From: Patiria pectinifera
Lineage: Eukaryota; Echinodermata; Asteroidea; Valvatida; Asterinidae
Direction of reading: 5' to 3'
Assembly: GCA_029964075.1 (NCBI GenBank)
Contig: CM057141.1
Location: 15,376,001-15,440,000, forward strand
Length of the DNA: 64,000 nucleotides
Part shown: piece after piece, positions 35,601-46,881 of the stretch
How positions within the stretch are numbered: position 1 is the first letter of the stretch
Layout: each line of letters begins with the position of its first letter
Notes under the pieces: model-generated
Told to the model about the DNA's origin: nothing
Seen by the model: the letters and a program-made list of their open reading frames with translations, nothing else
Database searches by the model: none
Translations under genes and position numbers: made by a program

Positions 35601-38600
35601 AAACTTTAAAAAAGGGACACTAATTTGTCTCTTTCGCATCATTTCACAATGAGGTGTTGTTTATACTCTCGTACTAGAAGCTAACATTCCCACTTGTTTT
35701 TTTCATATTTGCTTAGATCCTTCAGTGAGAGTCCGCCTGACTCACAGCTTTTTGGATTCGGAGGGTCAAGTGGAGGTGTACCACAATGGGGAGTGGGGAA
35801 CTGCTTGCAGTAATTCCTTTACCATATGGGAAGCGGATGTCGTCTGTCGCCAGCTCGGCTACCGAAAAGCACTCAAGGTGGGGCGGAAGGCGTGGAATTT
35901 GCCCGTCTTTTGTATGATTGTTGGCATAGCTACATTTGTAGCGAGTAAAAGAAGGCATAAATAGAAACTGATAAATTGAAAATCAAAAATCAGTAAATGG
36001 GTGTTTTTTTTCACTCTGCCTATTTATTTGCATGTGCGCTTCTGATAATTTTGTTCAAAAACAATTTACCACTGGGTAATTTTTCTAAATTCCGGGTCCA
36101 CGATTTTTTCCTGTCCCACTCCCTGTCACATGCGACATTTAACAATTGTTGACTGCTGTGATGTGGAATATGACATTTTTAACACCCGAGGGGTATGCCG
36201 AGGGTGCTTCGCGCCCCGAGAGGTTAAAAAATAGCATATCCCACAATGCAGCTATTAACCAGTTCGCGCTGGAGGCCGTGTATATACACAAAAGTTTTGC
36301 GGTATTCGGAACGGATGACAGATAAATACGCAGGGAGCGAGGCCGGAAATATCTGTCAGCGACCCGCTCGCAGCGAGCAAGACCAGAAATATGAGCGTGC
36401 TGCCGAGGGTGATGGCTTCAACCCCAAAGTAATCCCACGCCTCGTTCCATTTTTGTCAACATAATCCCGGCGCGAACTGGTTAAGTGCTGTAGTTTTGTA
36501 CAAAATTCAATGTCTGGCATTAAACAAAGATTATTTCATAAATCCCAGAAGTTTTTAGTTTCTTACTGACCAAACTTTAAATTTTTTTGTTTGTTTAGGT
36601 CTTGGAACCAGGCCGCTACGGTGATGCAGAATTGATCATTCTGGACAATGTGCAGTGTGACAGAGCATCCAAAACGCTGGCAGATTGCCAAGGGTCGGTG
36701 TGGTACCCAACGCATTCGGATTGCCTATTGCAACACACAGCAGGCGTTATGTGCGACATCAACGTAATACCAGACACAGGTACTGTATGACTTGATTTGT
36801 TTATTATAATATTATTATTATTATGGTTTATTTATTTGAATTAAAAGCAGCCCACAGGCTGAAAAAAATTCAAATTTACAGCAGGTCAGGTATTTTAGTT
36901 AAAAAAGTACTAAACATACAATCAATACATCTTTAATTGTAAATTAAAAGGTACAAATCATGACGGAAGAAATTAATTATTATCATTACTTCTAAAAACA
37001 TGCTAGGACAAGACATTGCTGATTAAACCTGAAGTTTGTGTGTGTGTGAAAAGTTTGTCACCTTGGACTTCTTGTATGGCATTCACTATTAGCCTAGATT
37101 CAACATGGGCTCCGTGCACAAGTACCCCTTCAACGGCCAGAACAGGAGAGTTGGGGGAGACCTAGACTGATTCCCAGTCCATCCACTGCGTATTTCGAAC
37201 GATTCAAAGTTATTGGGGGCTGGCAGAAGTCTGGGAGACCATCGCAAGTTGAATTTGAATGTCTTCGCGCGCCGATGACGCCAGAGGCTCACGCTTGAAG
37301 CACGCGAACCAGTAGTGCAGTACATACACGCAGTGTCCCGTCCAAGGGGCTCTCAAACGTGGTTAAAACGCGCCCTCTTTTGTCGGCGTACGGTGCCCAT
37401 AGCGCAGTGCTGCAGTCGAGTCCATCACAAGTCCGGTCACAGTTAAACCCACAATTCCTGACACAAGTAACAAGGGGTGACGAATAACAGGAGAATTCCT
37501 TTGACACGTTTATTTGAAAAGCCTGTGACTTGACTTGAGACTGAAGGACTTGTGATGGAGTTGTGAGGACTTGGATGTGCTCGACTCAACCACAACACTG
37601 CCATATTGGCACAATGAATAAAGCTGCACATGCATAACACTGTCGTCTTCGCATTGTTACCGTTGATTCCTAGGCTATCCTGTACGTAGGAACTCCTTTC
37701 GGTGGCCTAAGCTTGCACGTGTAGCGTCAACTCAATGCCTTAAATGAAATAAGTAGAACCATTTGTCAAAACAGTGAGTGGGTTTGGTGAACGAAATTGC
37801 AAAAATTTATTATAACGGTCGTTTTGAAGGCCGGGTTTTGTTAAAATGTGGAAATGAGCTCAATTTGCAACGGCTGAGACAGCTGCCATACATGTAGCAT
37901 TACGAATGCCATCTGTAGACGAGCTAGGTGTGATTGTACTGTTATTACAAAAAAAATGTTCTCACAGGAATGGAGGCTTCACAGCGATCAAGCACCACAT
38001 CAAGAAAGCAAAGCCAAAGAACGTCTAAATTAACTAAAACCCTCCAGGTAGATTTTGGGCCAAAGATTTCCTTAACAATAACCATGGTTGGTGTAAATAA
38101 AGTCGTTTGGAAGCTTCAGGAGGGTTAGTGGCCTGCACCCCCAAAAGAGCATTGCACATATGGAAGCCTTTACTATGTAGGCCCCTCCATAACAAATTTC
38201 CTTCTGTTTCTTAAGGGTCGAATATAACGCCTGTTCTGGCAATTAGGTCCAAACTCAAACAAGTAAGATTCTTCAATTGTGTTGTTGTTCTTTAAAATCA
38301 TTGCTTTTTGTTATGCATCTGTGCAGTGTCGTCAGTAAAAGTGCGTCTGACAGGGGGCGCCATTGAGAGCGAGGGCCAAGTGGAACTGTTCTACAGCAAC
38401 CAATGGGGCACGGTGTGCGCCTCGGGCTTTGACATGAATGCCGCCACGGTGGTCTGTCGACAGCTGGGTTACAACAACGCCATGTACCTGACAACGGCCG
38501 AGGAGTTCAGCGACGGGAGCCGACCGCTCCTCTTAGACAGTGTCAACTGTCGGTCGGGGACGGAGGAGAACATCGCCCGGTGTGGGCCTCTGGAGTGGTA

Positions 38601-41149
38601 CCGCCACGACTGGCATAACTGTCAGCCCGCAGAAACCGCAGCGGTCGCCTGCCATGGATCCAAGATTGGCGGTGGTAAGTTTTTCACCAGTTTTTTTTTT
38701 CAAGCACTTGGAAAATTCTGCACACTTGGGAAGCCTTTGTCCTTGGGCAAGACACTTTATCACTTATTGCCTCTCCCCATCCAGAAATATAATAGGCATC
38801 TGTGATGGCCGAGAGGGTTGTTGTGTTTGAAGAACCCTTTTCTGGCAAAAAGTATATATTTATAATGTTTACTCCCCTCAGAACTGAATTGGGCCTAAGA
38901 ATGTTTTACCAGTCCGATAACCATCACTAATAATGATGTGCTTTAATTTTAATTTTAACTTTGTGAAAGACTAGTTGTCTTGATTATTACGATCAAATTA
39001 CCATGTACAGGGTGGTTTAAAAAAAATAGTGGTTTTGGTTGTGTCATTTGTTACAGAGTGAAAGGCTATGGTTGCCAATCAAGGCAGGTGGGAAAAAAAA
39101 GAAGAGATTTCACTATGAAAAGTTCCGCAATGCTCTAAATAGACCCTTTCATAAAATTGGTCACTGCTCAGTCAACCGTGAATGTAAGGACATGATCAGG
39201 GTGTCATTTTAAAGAGGAGATTCAACCCTTACAGAGGATATCTCCCTTTGATTTACACGTGCCCTACTTCTGTTCCAATTAGCAATAATATCTCGGTTTC
39301 GTTGTTTTTTTTTATCCATCCTGTATATCTTGAATTGTCGGTTTTGCTGTCTTATTCATTCATTGAAGACCCAGTCCGAATATTTCTAAGCCTGTTTTTT
39401 ATCTCTTCTTCTTTTCTTCACGTCTGATACTCGTTAGACATGGAAGTTGTCGTTCGCCTCAGCAACGGGACCCAGGTGTCCAATGGAAGAGTTGACGTCT
39501 ACCATCATGGTCAGTGGGGGTCTGTCTGCGGTGCGGGACTCGGCAGAAAGGAAGCGCAGGTCATATGCCGCCAGCTGGGCTATAGGAGCGGGGAACCGGT
39601 GGAGCAGTTTGGAATGTACGGGAGCGGTGCAGAGCAAGTCAGCATGTGGGCTCTGACGTGCACCGGTGAGGAGATGCTGGTGGATATGTGCACAGACATT
39701 GAGTGGTACGACGGGAGCAAACATGTCTGCGACAAGCATCAGACAGCCGGTGTCGTGTGCAAACAAGCAGGTGAGCAAAATCAAAAGAAAACGTAACCGT
39801 GAAATGTCCAAATCAATCACAATATCAAACATGATTTTCTCTAAACTTGGCTTTGCTGCTGTGGGCAGATTTCACAAAGTCAAAATCAATCGCAAATATG
39901 AAACTTGATTTTCTCAAAACTTGGCTTTGCTGCTGTGGGCAGATTCATCACTTTATCAAGATGACGTTGTAGTGACACGAGAAGTACTTCTGGTTCGGTG
40001 GTTTTGGCTTAATTTCTGGTTGTGTGGCGTAACACCAGTCTGTCATTGGACACCTAAGTCCTACTTATGATGCCAAAAAAATTCATGTGTTTTTCTGAAG
40101 TTGGCCTCAATAAAACACCTCTGACTGTGGTCTTCCTTGTGGGTTTCTGAAAAAAAAACAGCCCCAAGGAAATTTTATATGTATATATAGCCTGAATTAC
40201 AAAAACTGGGAATGGGCAACTCTGTTGACCTATCGTAGTAGAATCAACGCAGCTTGCTAAATATTGTCCAGTTACATGATTTTCAAATAGACGCGCGAAA
40301 TCTGAGACAAACAAAGCTTATCGTACAAAATTCCATAGGCTTGTCTGAGGGGCGTGGCTTAGTCGCAAACGGCGATAGGTCAATTCGGGTGATTCACAAT
40401 GCAGTGCTCCACCAAGAGTTTGCCATGGAAAGTCCATTTTCCAGCTTACGGTCAAGAAAACATGGCCCATTTGAATGAGTGTCAGTAGACGGCTTGAGCT
40501 AATTTGTTATAGATAGGGGCATAGCGCGCTCTGCCGCCTCACAAAAAAACACCAAAAGGGCAAACAGATACTCGAATCATACGCTTACGAAACTACTGAC
40601 CGGGAAAACTAACTTTTCAAATGTCCATGCAGCGAATTTGTCGACCATCTCCTACAATGCACTGAGGAAAATGAACTCTCCGTGGGAAACTCTTGGTGGC
40701 GCACTGCATTGTGAATCACCCAAATTATTTAAACGTTTCATTTTAATATTGTTCTGCAATGAACAATCTCTTAACATAAGTACATGTACATGTGATCATC
40801 CTTATTGTATACTCATACTTTTTGATGCAGGATAATGCTGTTCCCACAATGTAGAGACATGGCTTTGTTTATATTGAAAATTGCACAGACATTGCAATGA
40901 CCAAATAATTATTTTTCAAACTTTTTTGTTTGTGTCTCGTACTACTTTGCAGACGGCAAGAGTAAATCACCCACGCCAGGCCCGCCGGTGTATGCGGTAG
41001 TCATCATCATCCTGCTTTCTATAATCGCCGTAGTGCTGCTTGTGGTTCTCAGCTACTGTGTCTTTCTGAAGCGCTCAAAAAGGAACGCTGCAGCTACACA
41101 AATGAGGTACGCTGTCCTGGACAAGCAAGACAATTCCACAGCGTACTGA
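29611..41149 (+). CDS. six-SRCR-domain transmembrane receptor
   Basis: Exons: 29611-29692 (signal peptide MHLLFIATVLLTLNF), 31129-31464, 32692-33018, 33610-33933, 35717-35877, 36599-36779, 38327-38674, 39438-39770 and 40953-41149; 762 aa. All junctions are GT-AG and phase 1 except phase 0 at 35877/36599, where one intron splits SRCR4. SRCR domains have WGT.C, VVCRQLGY and VxC motifs. SRCR2-6 have the six-cysteine group A pattern. SRCR1 has C1, C3, C4, C5, C6 and C8 but lacks C2 and C7. After SRCR6 come a Lys/Pro-rich stalk, one TM helix (VVIIILLSIIAVVLLVVL) and a 30-residue tail with YAVL (a YxxPhi sorting motif). Type I cell-surface receptor, likely for microbial or modified ligands as in other SRCR proteins. 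A CATTGCAG acceptor at 29557 suggests an untranslated exon upstream. Confidence 0.88.
31834..31950. repeat. dispersed repeat, copy 2
   Basis: Matches the reverse complement of 760-870 at about 85% by eye, through GCATCAGGTTAGTTGTT, GCACCCTTCTTTAGA and GTTGCTTCAAAC. It lies in an intron of the receptor gene. Confidence 0.6.
32270..32625 (-). mobile_element. tRNA-derived SINE
   Basis: Read on the minus strand, it starts with a tRNA-like head: GGTCTAGCGGTAGGGCA resembles the A box and GGTTTGAGCCCC the B box. A body follows with TGCCCTTGAGTAAGGCACTC and TACCCAGGTGTTAAATGGG, a type seen in SINE and LINE tails of many deuterostomes, then an A/T-rich tail. It lies in the intron between SRCR1 and SRCR2. 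Confidence 0.65.
34556..35398 (+). mobile_element. Penelope-like element fragment (GIY-YIG endonuclease)
   Basis: An open frame at 34556-34990 encodes the end of a Penelope-like polyprotein: NVIYLISCRVCGVQYVGET followed by TLKKRFYAHRS and PVGHHFNLPNHS. These are the GIY-YIG nuclease features of Penelope elements (YVGET core, downstream Arg/His, FNLPxH). The reverse transcriptase is missing, so this is a 5'-truncated copy. The pyrimidine-rich 3' flank ends with TCTGAAGAAGAACTTGCTAA, typical of Penelope 3' regions, and an A-run. It sits in the intron before SRCR4. Confidence 0.8.
35434..35580. repeat. head-to-head pair of tRNA-like sequences
   Basis: GCAGCTAAGTTGGTAGAGCACTG (A-box-like) and a GGTTCCAACCC B-box-like word lie on the plus strand at about 35519-35577. 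A closely similar tRNA-like sequence lies inverted at about 35437-35495. The anticodon-arm stems CTGGA/TCCGG are intact in both. Acceptor stems do not pair, so these are SINE heads or tRNA pseudogenes. The pair forms a long palindrome. Confidence 0.6.
36259..36480. mobile_element. 222-bp MITE with TTAA duplication
   Basis: TTAA flanks both sides (36255-36258 and 36481-36484). The termini CCAGTTCGCGC and GCGCGAACTGG are perfect inverted repeats. This is the pattern of piggyBac-type insertions. It lies in the intron that splits SRCR4. No coding capacity. Confidence 0.75.
37968..38123 (+). CDS. possible cassette exon of the SRCR receptor
   Basis: Bounded by a TTCTCACAG acceptor and a G|GTTAGT donor, 156 nt, open throughout and phase 1-1, exactly the class needed to be included between SRCR4 and SRCR5 without changing frame. 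It would add 52 residues starting GMEASQRSSTTSRKQSQRTS, a basic Ser/Thr-rich linker, with no cysteines. An earlier donor CAG|GTAGAT at 38048 would break the frame. Including it gives an 814-aa receptor. Whether it is spliced in is unknown. Confidence 0.4.
38720..38800 (+). repeat. SINE/LINE tail fragment
   Basis: TTGTCCTTGGGCAAGACACTTTATC followed by TATTGCCTCTCCCCATCCAG matches the conserved tail class also present (on the other strand) in the SINE at 32.3-32.6 kb. Short and diverged. Confidence 0.45.
39812..39943. repeat. two-copy tandem duplication (~65 bp)
   Basis: Two neighbouring copies share AAATCAATC.CAA, then ATTTTCTC.AAACTTGGC and TTTGCTGCTGTGGGCAGATT. They lie in the intron just after the SRCR6 exon. 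Confidence 0.8.
40225..40383 (+). repeat. R1-family TIR element
   Basis: Starts TTGACCTATCG and ends CGATAGGTCAA (inverted), with the family words GAATCAACGCAGCTTG, AAATCTGAGACAAACAAA and GGGGCGTGGCTTAGTCGC between. Only about 160 bp long, so a MITE. Related copies are near 10.3, 49.3, 59.0 and 63.5 kb. Confidence 0.7.
40387..40721. mobile_element. 335-bp MITE with long TIRs
   Basis: GGGTGATTCACAATGCAGTG at the left is repeated inverted at the right, and similarity extends about 45 bp (through CCACCAAGAGTTT). AATT occurs next to both ends. It abuts the R1 element and lies in the last intron of the receptor gene. A half copy is at 59968-60062. Confidence 0.75.
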
Positions 41150-41452
41150 CGAGGTTTGGAAGAGCATCTCGGATGGAGTGGGCCAAACACATGAGGTAGT
41201 GAGACCAGGAGGTGCCTATTTGTATTCAAACGGTCGCATGGACCTCATGGATTCTCCTCTGGAGTATGTATATGATCCAGGATTCACTTTGACGTGGGTC
41301 TGGATATTTTTTGTATGTTTGAGGGTCGGACTGAGGTTCTATGGTTGCCATCAGTTAGATGGCGCCTCAGATCTGTCCCGACGGTGAAGTGAACCTCAAT
41401 GAATACCTCAAGTCTCGACCTCCCAGCAGAAAAGATTGAGGTTAGCGCTAGC

Positions 41453-41458
41453 AATAAA
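41453..41458 (+). other. poly(A) signal of the receptor gene
   Basis: AATAAA lies about 300 nt after the stop codon, following a 3' UTR without other features. Position and orientation fit; no cDNA support. Confidence 0.5.
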
Positions 41459-43335
41459 CCTTGGCCCCACCACATTTGGTGCTTCATTTTGGAAGCGCGT
41501 AGAATTTATTTGGTACAACTAATTTGACAGTGACGTTGTATAGTTGAAGACTACTACTGTTGTGTAAACCCGATTTGTGTTTGCGATTTTCGGGATAGGT
41601 CGGTTAGTTAAGCCATCTTGTGAAAAACCCGAAATTAACTAGAAACAAAAAAAACGAAACAGTTTGAAAACTCACGTGGTGCAATATTGTTGCAGAGTCC
41701 CTGTGCCCGGTACTGCGCGCGTACTACCTTATGTTAACATAATTTGCTAAGCAATTTCTTCTTTGCTTAGAGCCTTTACAAAATTTTGCCCCTGGGCTTG
41801 AGTATTAGGCTAAGATAAAAAAAAATGTGTAGGGCTGTGCTTTGTGGATTTCAACAAAAGTGTGGCATTTGACCCCCAAAACGCACAACTTATACAATAA
41901 TAATAACAAGATTTATTGCGCGATTTTCGCAAGTTTCAATGCGCGTCTAAGGACCACCCCGGAAGATAAGGTACAGATTTTGTGAAGAGAACGGATTAGT
42001 TTTCAATCTACGCTTAAAGTTGTCAAGAGAACTGATATTACGGATGTTGTGTGATAAGGAATTCCACTATCCGGGACATTTTTCATTGTCCGGTACATTT
42101 TTCATCATCTCTGTGAGACCGCTCACATATTTTGAATAATTGAATCGAAAAATGCTATTTCAAATATTAGGTTGATGATCAAATGTTTGAATATTCGTTA
42201 TATTTAACACATCTTGCCCATAAAGTACTAATTTTAGTTGTATATATATACTTATCTTCAAGTTTACTTGGATCCTCGATCCTGATTGGTCGATCCATGG
42301 CAACAAGCCGTGCTACATATAGCCATGTAGCACGGCCATGGTCCATACCGCACTTCGCGTATTGCAAACACGGATCCGCTGAGAAGTTTGTGTAGGCTTA
42401 CAGCGTGCTTGTTCCATCCTTAGTGTGCGTCATGTTTGCTTGAAGATAAATTCATATCTCGCTTGTGCTTGCGCTCGTGGAACACGGAAAATGTAGTGCG
42501 TCATGTCCCATTCCGTGTTCCACTCGTGCTCGCGGGATACCTAAGAGTTGAGTTGTGGATACACATACCAGTACATGTATTGTAGTCCAGCAATATGCAT
42601 ATGGTGGTGCACGTACTGTATTCCAGTATTGCCCATTTTTCGCCGAGTGATTAATGGACAAGAAGGCAAATTTTAACCAACACCCTTTAAAGTAAAAGCT
42701 AAAACCAAAAATAAAATTGACAGGGTCATTTAAAAATACATACTTCATCAAGTGACAGCATTGTTGGTAGAATAACTTTATTACTTATTTTAAAATGAAA
42801 ATCTGAAAAATGTATCGCAGGATGGTACTAATTTTCGAAACACCACTCTTAGTTTTTTATAACCTATTAAATGTTTTGTACTAAATCAACTCAACCATTA
42901 AGACATTTGAGGTATTGAATTCTTTCAAATACCAACATGTATAAAGTTGGATATTTTCTGCTTTTTATTGTGTATATATATCTTTTGTATGTATTTATTA
43001 TTTGTTGTACTATGTGCTACATGTATTCAGTAAATGTTACTGTGTACTATTAGTGTTTTATAGCAGTAGATGGCAAGATTTTTAGGCACAATCTTCAACT
43101 GTAAAATGGTATTGCTCAATTTGAGATTTGAGGTGCTGTTTTAAATTCACACAATCTAAAAGAAAGCATTTGTAGCCCAGTTCAAGGGAATATACATCAT
43201 TTGCTTTTGCTGTAATTTTCAGAAATGTATGGAATTGGGGGGTTGGAAATATATAGCAAATATAGTTACACTGACTTTTTTGAGGTTTTGGGTTCGAAAA
43301 TGCTATAAAAACCAAGAAAAACAATCATTTTCCTG

Positions 43336-43418
43336 TAGTCTGGTTCCCTGACTCCATATAAGAAGAAACAGAGCAGTTTACATACATTGGGGAATTGTAA
43401 GGTCAGGGAACCAGTCTA
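43336..43418. mobile_element. 83-bp mini-element with 17-bp TIRs
   Basis: TAGTCTGGTTCCCTGAC and GTCAGGGAACCAGTCTA are perfect inverted termini around a 49-bp centre. Too short for any gene. Confidence 0.6.
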
Positions 43419-43509
43419 GCTGGCTTGTACCCGTTCATAGGTGTGTTATCGATTGCAAACAAGTGCGATGGTCAATTGGGGCCAGTATTTGAAAAAAAGC
43501 CAGTTTTTC

Positions 43510-43537
43510 CCAACGCTGGTCGGCCGACCAGCGTTGG
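43510..43537. repeat. 28-bp perfect palindrome
   Basis: CCAACGCTGGTC followed by GGCC and GACCAGCGTTGG reads the same on both strands with no loop, which is rare by chance. Surroundings are AT-rich. Confidence 0.9.
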
Positions 43538-44351
43538 AAATTGATACAAAAAATACCACTTTTCTTGAAAATGACGTATACCAAGTGCCATGATTTTACA
43601 GGATGCTTTACACTGTCATTCACCAACAGTCCAGCAAGGTATTTCAAAATGATTTGGTAGTTTTATTTTTTGATGTTTGCAAATGTTGTATTTTCCCTTT
43701 AAATGCCAATATTCCTGTTTTTAATTATGTGCATTGTGTTACACCAATCGTGTTACGCCTAGCGGGCGTAGCTAGTGTTCTCACCATATGGGGGAGGGGA
43801 GGGGGTTGGATGTTACAATAAGGGAGGGCCAATTTCAAGTGGGGGGGGGGACTGGGGGCTATTCTTTTTTTTTCTTTTTTTTGGGGCGGGGTGCGCCCCC
43901 ATGCCCCCGCCGCTGTTTACACCCAAACTGTTCACATGGATGCAACTTGCAGCACACAAAGACATGCTACGTTTGTGTGTCCATTCCCATGAGCCGGAAG
44001 ATACAGTATTCCACTTCAGGTTTTGGTGATCCCCCTCTCTCCCAATCACTCAGACTGAGGCAATGTAGGGGGGGGGGGGAGGGGTGTTCAACCCCCGAAG
44101 TGGAAGTAAGGTCAGTAGATACAGGAATTGGGAACAAAGTCATGAACAAATATGAAACTTAACAGGGCTTCAACTTCTAGTTGATGCATGGAAATGTTTC
44201 TCCATTGTACAACTATCAGTTCATCTGAGTTACACAATGCAGACCAGATATAAAAAGAACATAGACAGTAATTAATCAAGTTCGGTTTACTAATTTTAGA
44301 ATGTCAAGATAAGAATGAAATCTAAATTTTGAAAGGGTTTTACCACGTATT

Positions 44352-45204
44352 AATAAATACCTTGGAGAGTTGATGGTTTCTGATTGGTCGAGACTCGATC
44401 ACGTGGCCGGTCATTATTGGTGATAATGGACCGGCTTCAAAGATCAAGCGAATAAATGGCCCCTGAACCAGCATTGATCAAGCCCCGTTCAGCCCCATGC
44501 AAGCCAATGATTGGTCAAAATATAGTAACAGTCCTGCGGTAACTTTTAACAATTGAGCACTGCACATGCGCTCAACCCCCATCGCGTGAGACTGACGCGC
44601 GTGTACGCCCTACAGTTGCTAGGGATGCGTGCGTGCGCGCGCGTAAGGAAGTTTTGAAACGACATCGCACAGCAGTGCAGTATATACTGAGGATGTTTAC
44701 GACGAAAGCGTAGATCAACGATTTATTTTCTTTGAAACACTTCACCCACCGACATATTTACCTTTCCTAAACCAAGCATCTTTGTAATTCCGAACACAAG
44801 GAATGTGAAAACGAGATTTCAGCTTCCTCCATCAGGTAAAAATATGAAAACATTGTTGTAGGCTAATTTGTTTCGCTACGGCAGCAGTTTCTGTGAGTTT
44901 ACGTCGTTATAGCTGTTAGTGTTAAGCTAAAATATGGCCCATGAACATGAACACAAAAAAGTCTGGAAATATCGCCGGAAAAAAGTCACAAAATTGGAGC
45001 ATTTTAACTGTTTATTTCGTTATAAAGGTATTTATTAATGGGAATAACAGTGTGAGGATCCGGTCTTCACTGCGTGATAATGACCGGGTGTGGGGGTGAC
45101 CGCTGTTAATGGACCTCGACTTCGTCTCGGTCCATTAAAAGCGGTCACCCCACACCCGGTCATTATCACGCAGTGAAGACCGGCTCCTCACACTGTTATT
45201 CCCT
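44352..45204. mobile_element. 853-bp insertion with promoter-like interior
   Basis: Copies B and C read ACCACGTATTCAAATGC, whereas copy A has 853 bp after CGTATT; TATT flanks both sides (44348-44351 and 45205-45208). The interior has CACGTGGCC, CCGGTCATTATTGG, a CpG-rich stretch, TATATACTGA at 44681 and a plausible donor CATCAG|GTAAAA at 44835, like a promoter with an untranslated first exon. AATAAATACCTT near the left end recurs inverted at 45026. No long frame. Confidence 0.7.
45040..45203. repeat. 164-bp near-perfect hairpin
   Basis: Arms of about 75 bp run from GGGAATAACAGTGTGAGGA to its inverted copy TCCTCACACTGTTATTCCC, with only three or four differences, and a loop around TCGACTTCGTCTC. 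It forms the right end of the 853-bp insertion. Confidence 0.9.
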
Positions 45205-46881
45205 TATTCAAATGCATATAACCCTACACATATATTTTTGTATTCAAAATTATTGTATTCGTTAATACATTGCACTGAGTTTTGTAGGGCAACTTAAAAG
45301 AAATCTTCAAATTTGACGTTTTTATGTAAATGTAATGATAATAAGAGAAACTTCAGTGTGGGAAATACATGTAGGTGGCTTTGGAGTGAAATTTTGTTCG
45401 TACACAGTTGGCGTTAATTCTTCATGGAACGTAAAAAGGGCGGTGATTTCCAATGATAATTGGCAGGGTGGACATCCGGTCGGTGACCAATAATGCATTA
45501 TGCACATAGACAACTCCGAGGGGGAACAGAACCCCTCTCAACCAGGATTTGGTTTTTTGGGGCTCAAAAAAAAAAATCAAATTTTGTTAGAAGTAAAAAT
45601 TTTTGAAAATAAATTTGCCCAAAATTTTAGGCCGCAGAAAAAAAAAATGTTTTTTTTTTTTAAATATTTTTGTTGTGGGGGAAGGACTATTTTGACGTTG
45701 GTAGCGCCACTGACACCCCTATTATACTACTCGAAAATAGGCCACATACATATCACCAAGGTTAAATCGTGGAACTAACATTAAAAAATAACAAATTGAC
45801 AACCTCTGGGGGGGGGGGGACTCGAGCCCCCCGAGGGGCCCCCCCCCCCGGGTGCGCCACTGCAGTAGTATCTGAAAAGATATTTTAAAAAAACCCCAAG
45901 AAACAGACAACTGTACAAGAACAAAAACACCGGGACCGGGTACGGGTATTAAGGCATACAATTCTCTTTTAACAAAAATCTGTTTATAGTCGACATACAA
46001 TAAATAGGCCTCAGTTCCGTCTGTGCATTTACGTATTGCATGTGACCAATACTCCTGATAATACACGATTCAGATACATGAAACATTTCGGGCAAGCCCT
46101 GGAATAGACTGATTTAAAAAAAAAAGGACAAATCATCACTTTTAATGGCAAACAATGTCATCCCGCGATTAAAAGAATTGGTAAAGTACTGTTATCAATG
46201 AATGTACATTGTACACATGTAGTTTTATTTTCAACTCCTACCAAGTTCCCGTTGTACAACACTCGATACCAAGACAAGTTCAGATTCAGTCCACTTCTTA
46301 CTGAGAAAAAAAAAATGATGTAAGGAAAAGGACATTCTGATGGAGGAATTCTTTTTTAAAATTTTTAATCAGCAAACAAGAACTTGACATGTTGGAAATC
46401 ATTCCTTTGAGTGCAAAATCCAAGCCAAACAACAGGCCTATGAATAAGTTGCACTGTGCGTCCAATCACTTTACTGAATGCAATCGAATATTGGCTTTAA
46501 ACAATTGAATTTTTGATGAAACAAATCAGAATTATGCATTGTTCCATCTTCACGTTATTTTGCTTTTTAATCATGATTAGTTAAAACAGTCATACTTTCG
46601 ACAGCTTTCAGAGTCTAAGATCAAATACGCTTTAAAAACAGGTGTTTTATTACGGAAACAATTTGTTTAAAATTCCGTAAAATACCTACACGTATATATG
46701 TCTGCATACTTCTGATGTAAGAAACATCGAAAAACAATTTTTTTTGATTAAGTTGTTTTTTTTATCGTTTTTTTACCCCCCCCCATCAAATTAATAGCAA
46801 TATGGCTTCGCACCTCTTTTCCCTTTTATTTTTGGTTTTCCGGGGGGGGGGGCCAAGTCCCCCCCCCCCTTTGCCCCCTTT

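Larger units (their letters stand above)
41460..44100. other. intergenic DNA with small inverted repeats
   Basis: No gene recognised. It holds a possible MITE at 42251-42450 (TTATCTTCAAG inverted at its ends, with an internal hairpin GCCGTGCTACATA/ATGTAGCACGGC), an 83-bp element with 17-bp TIRs at 43336-43418, a 28-bp palindrome at 43510-43537, and G-runs at 43790-43900. The segment 41880-41960 (TTATTGCGCGATTTTCGC) looks like a dispersed repeat. Confidence 0.5.
44107..46870. repeat. tandem segmental duplication, copy A
   Basis: Starts at GGTCAGTAGATACAGGAATT and runs in parallel with copy B (46882-48900), apart from an 853-bp insertion (44352-45204). Landmarks in both: ACACAATGCAGACCAGAT, TTGACGTTGG.GGCGCCACTGAC and a G-run/CTCGAG/C-run. 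Several short frames are duplicated with it, none recognised. Confidence 0.9.

Noticed and set aside
38041-38050. CAG|GTAGAT as the donor of the cassette exon
   Set aside because: It would leave phase 0, which cannot join the phase-1 start of the SRCR5 exon; the donor at 38124 keeps frame.
43775-44162. Overlapping plus-strand frames of 84 and 124 codons
   Set aside because: They encode Gly- and Pro-rich peptides generated by G and C homopolymer runs, with no domain and no splice context.
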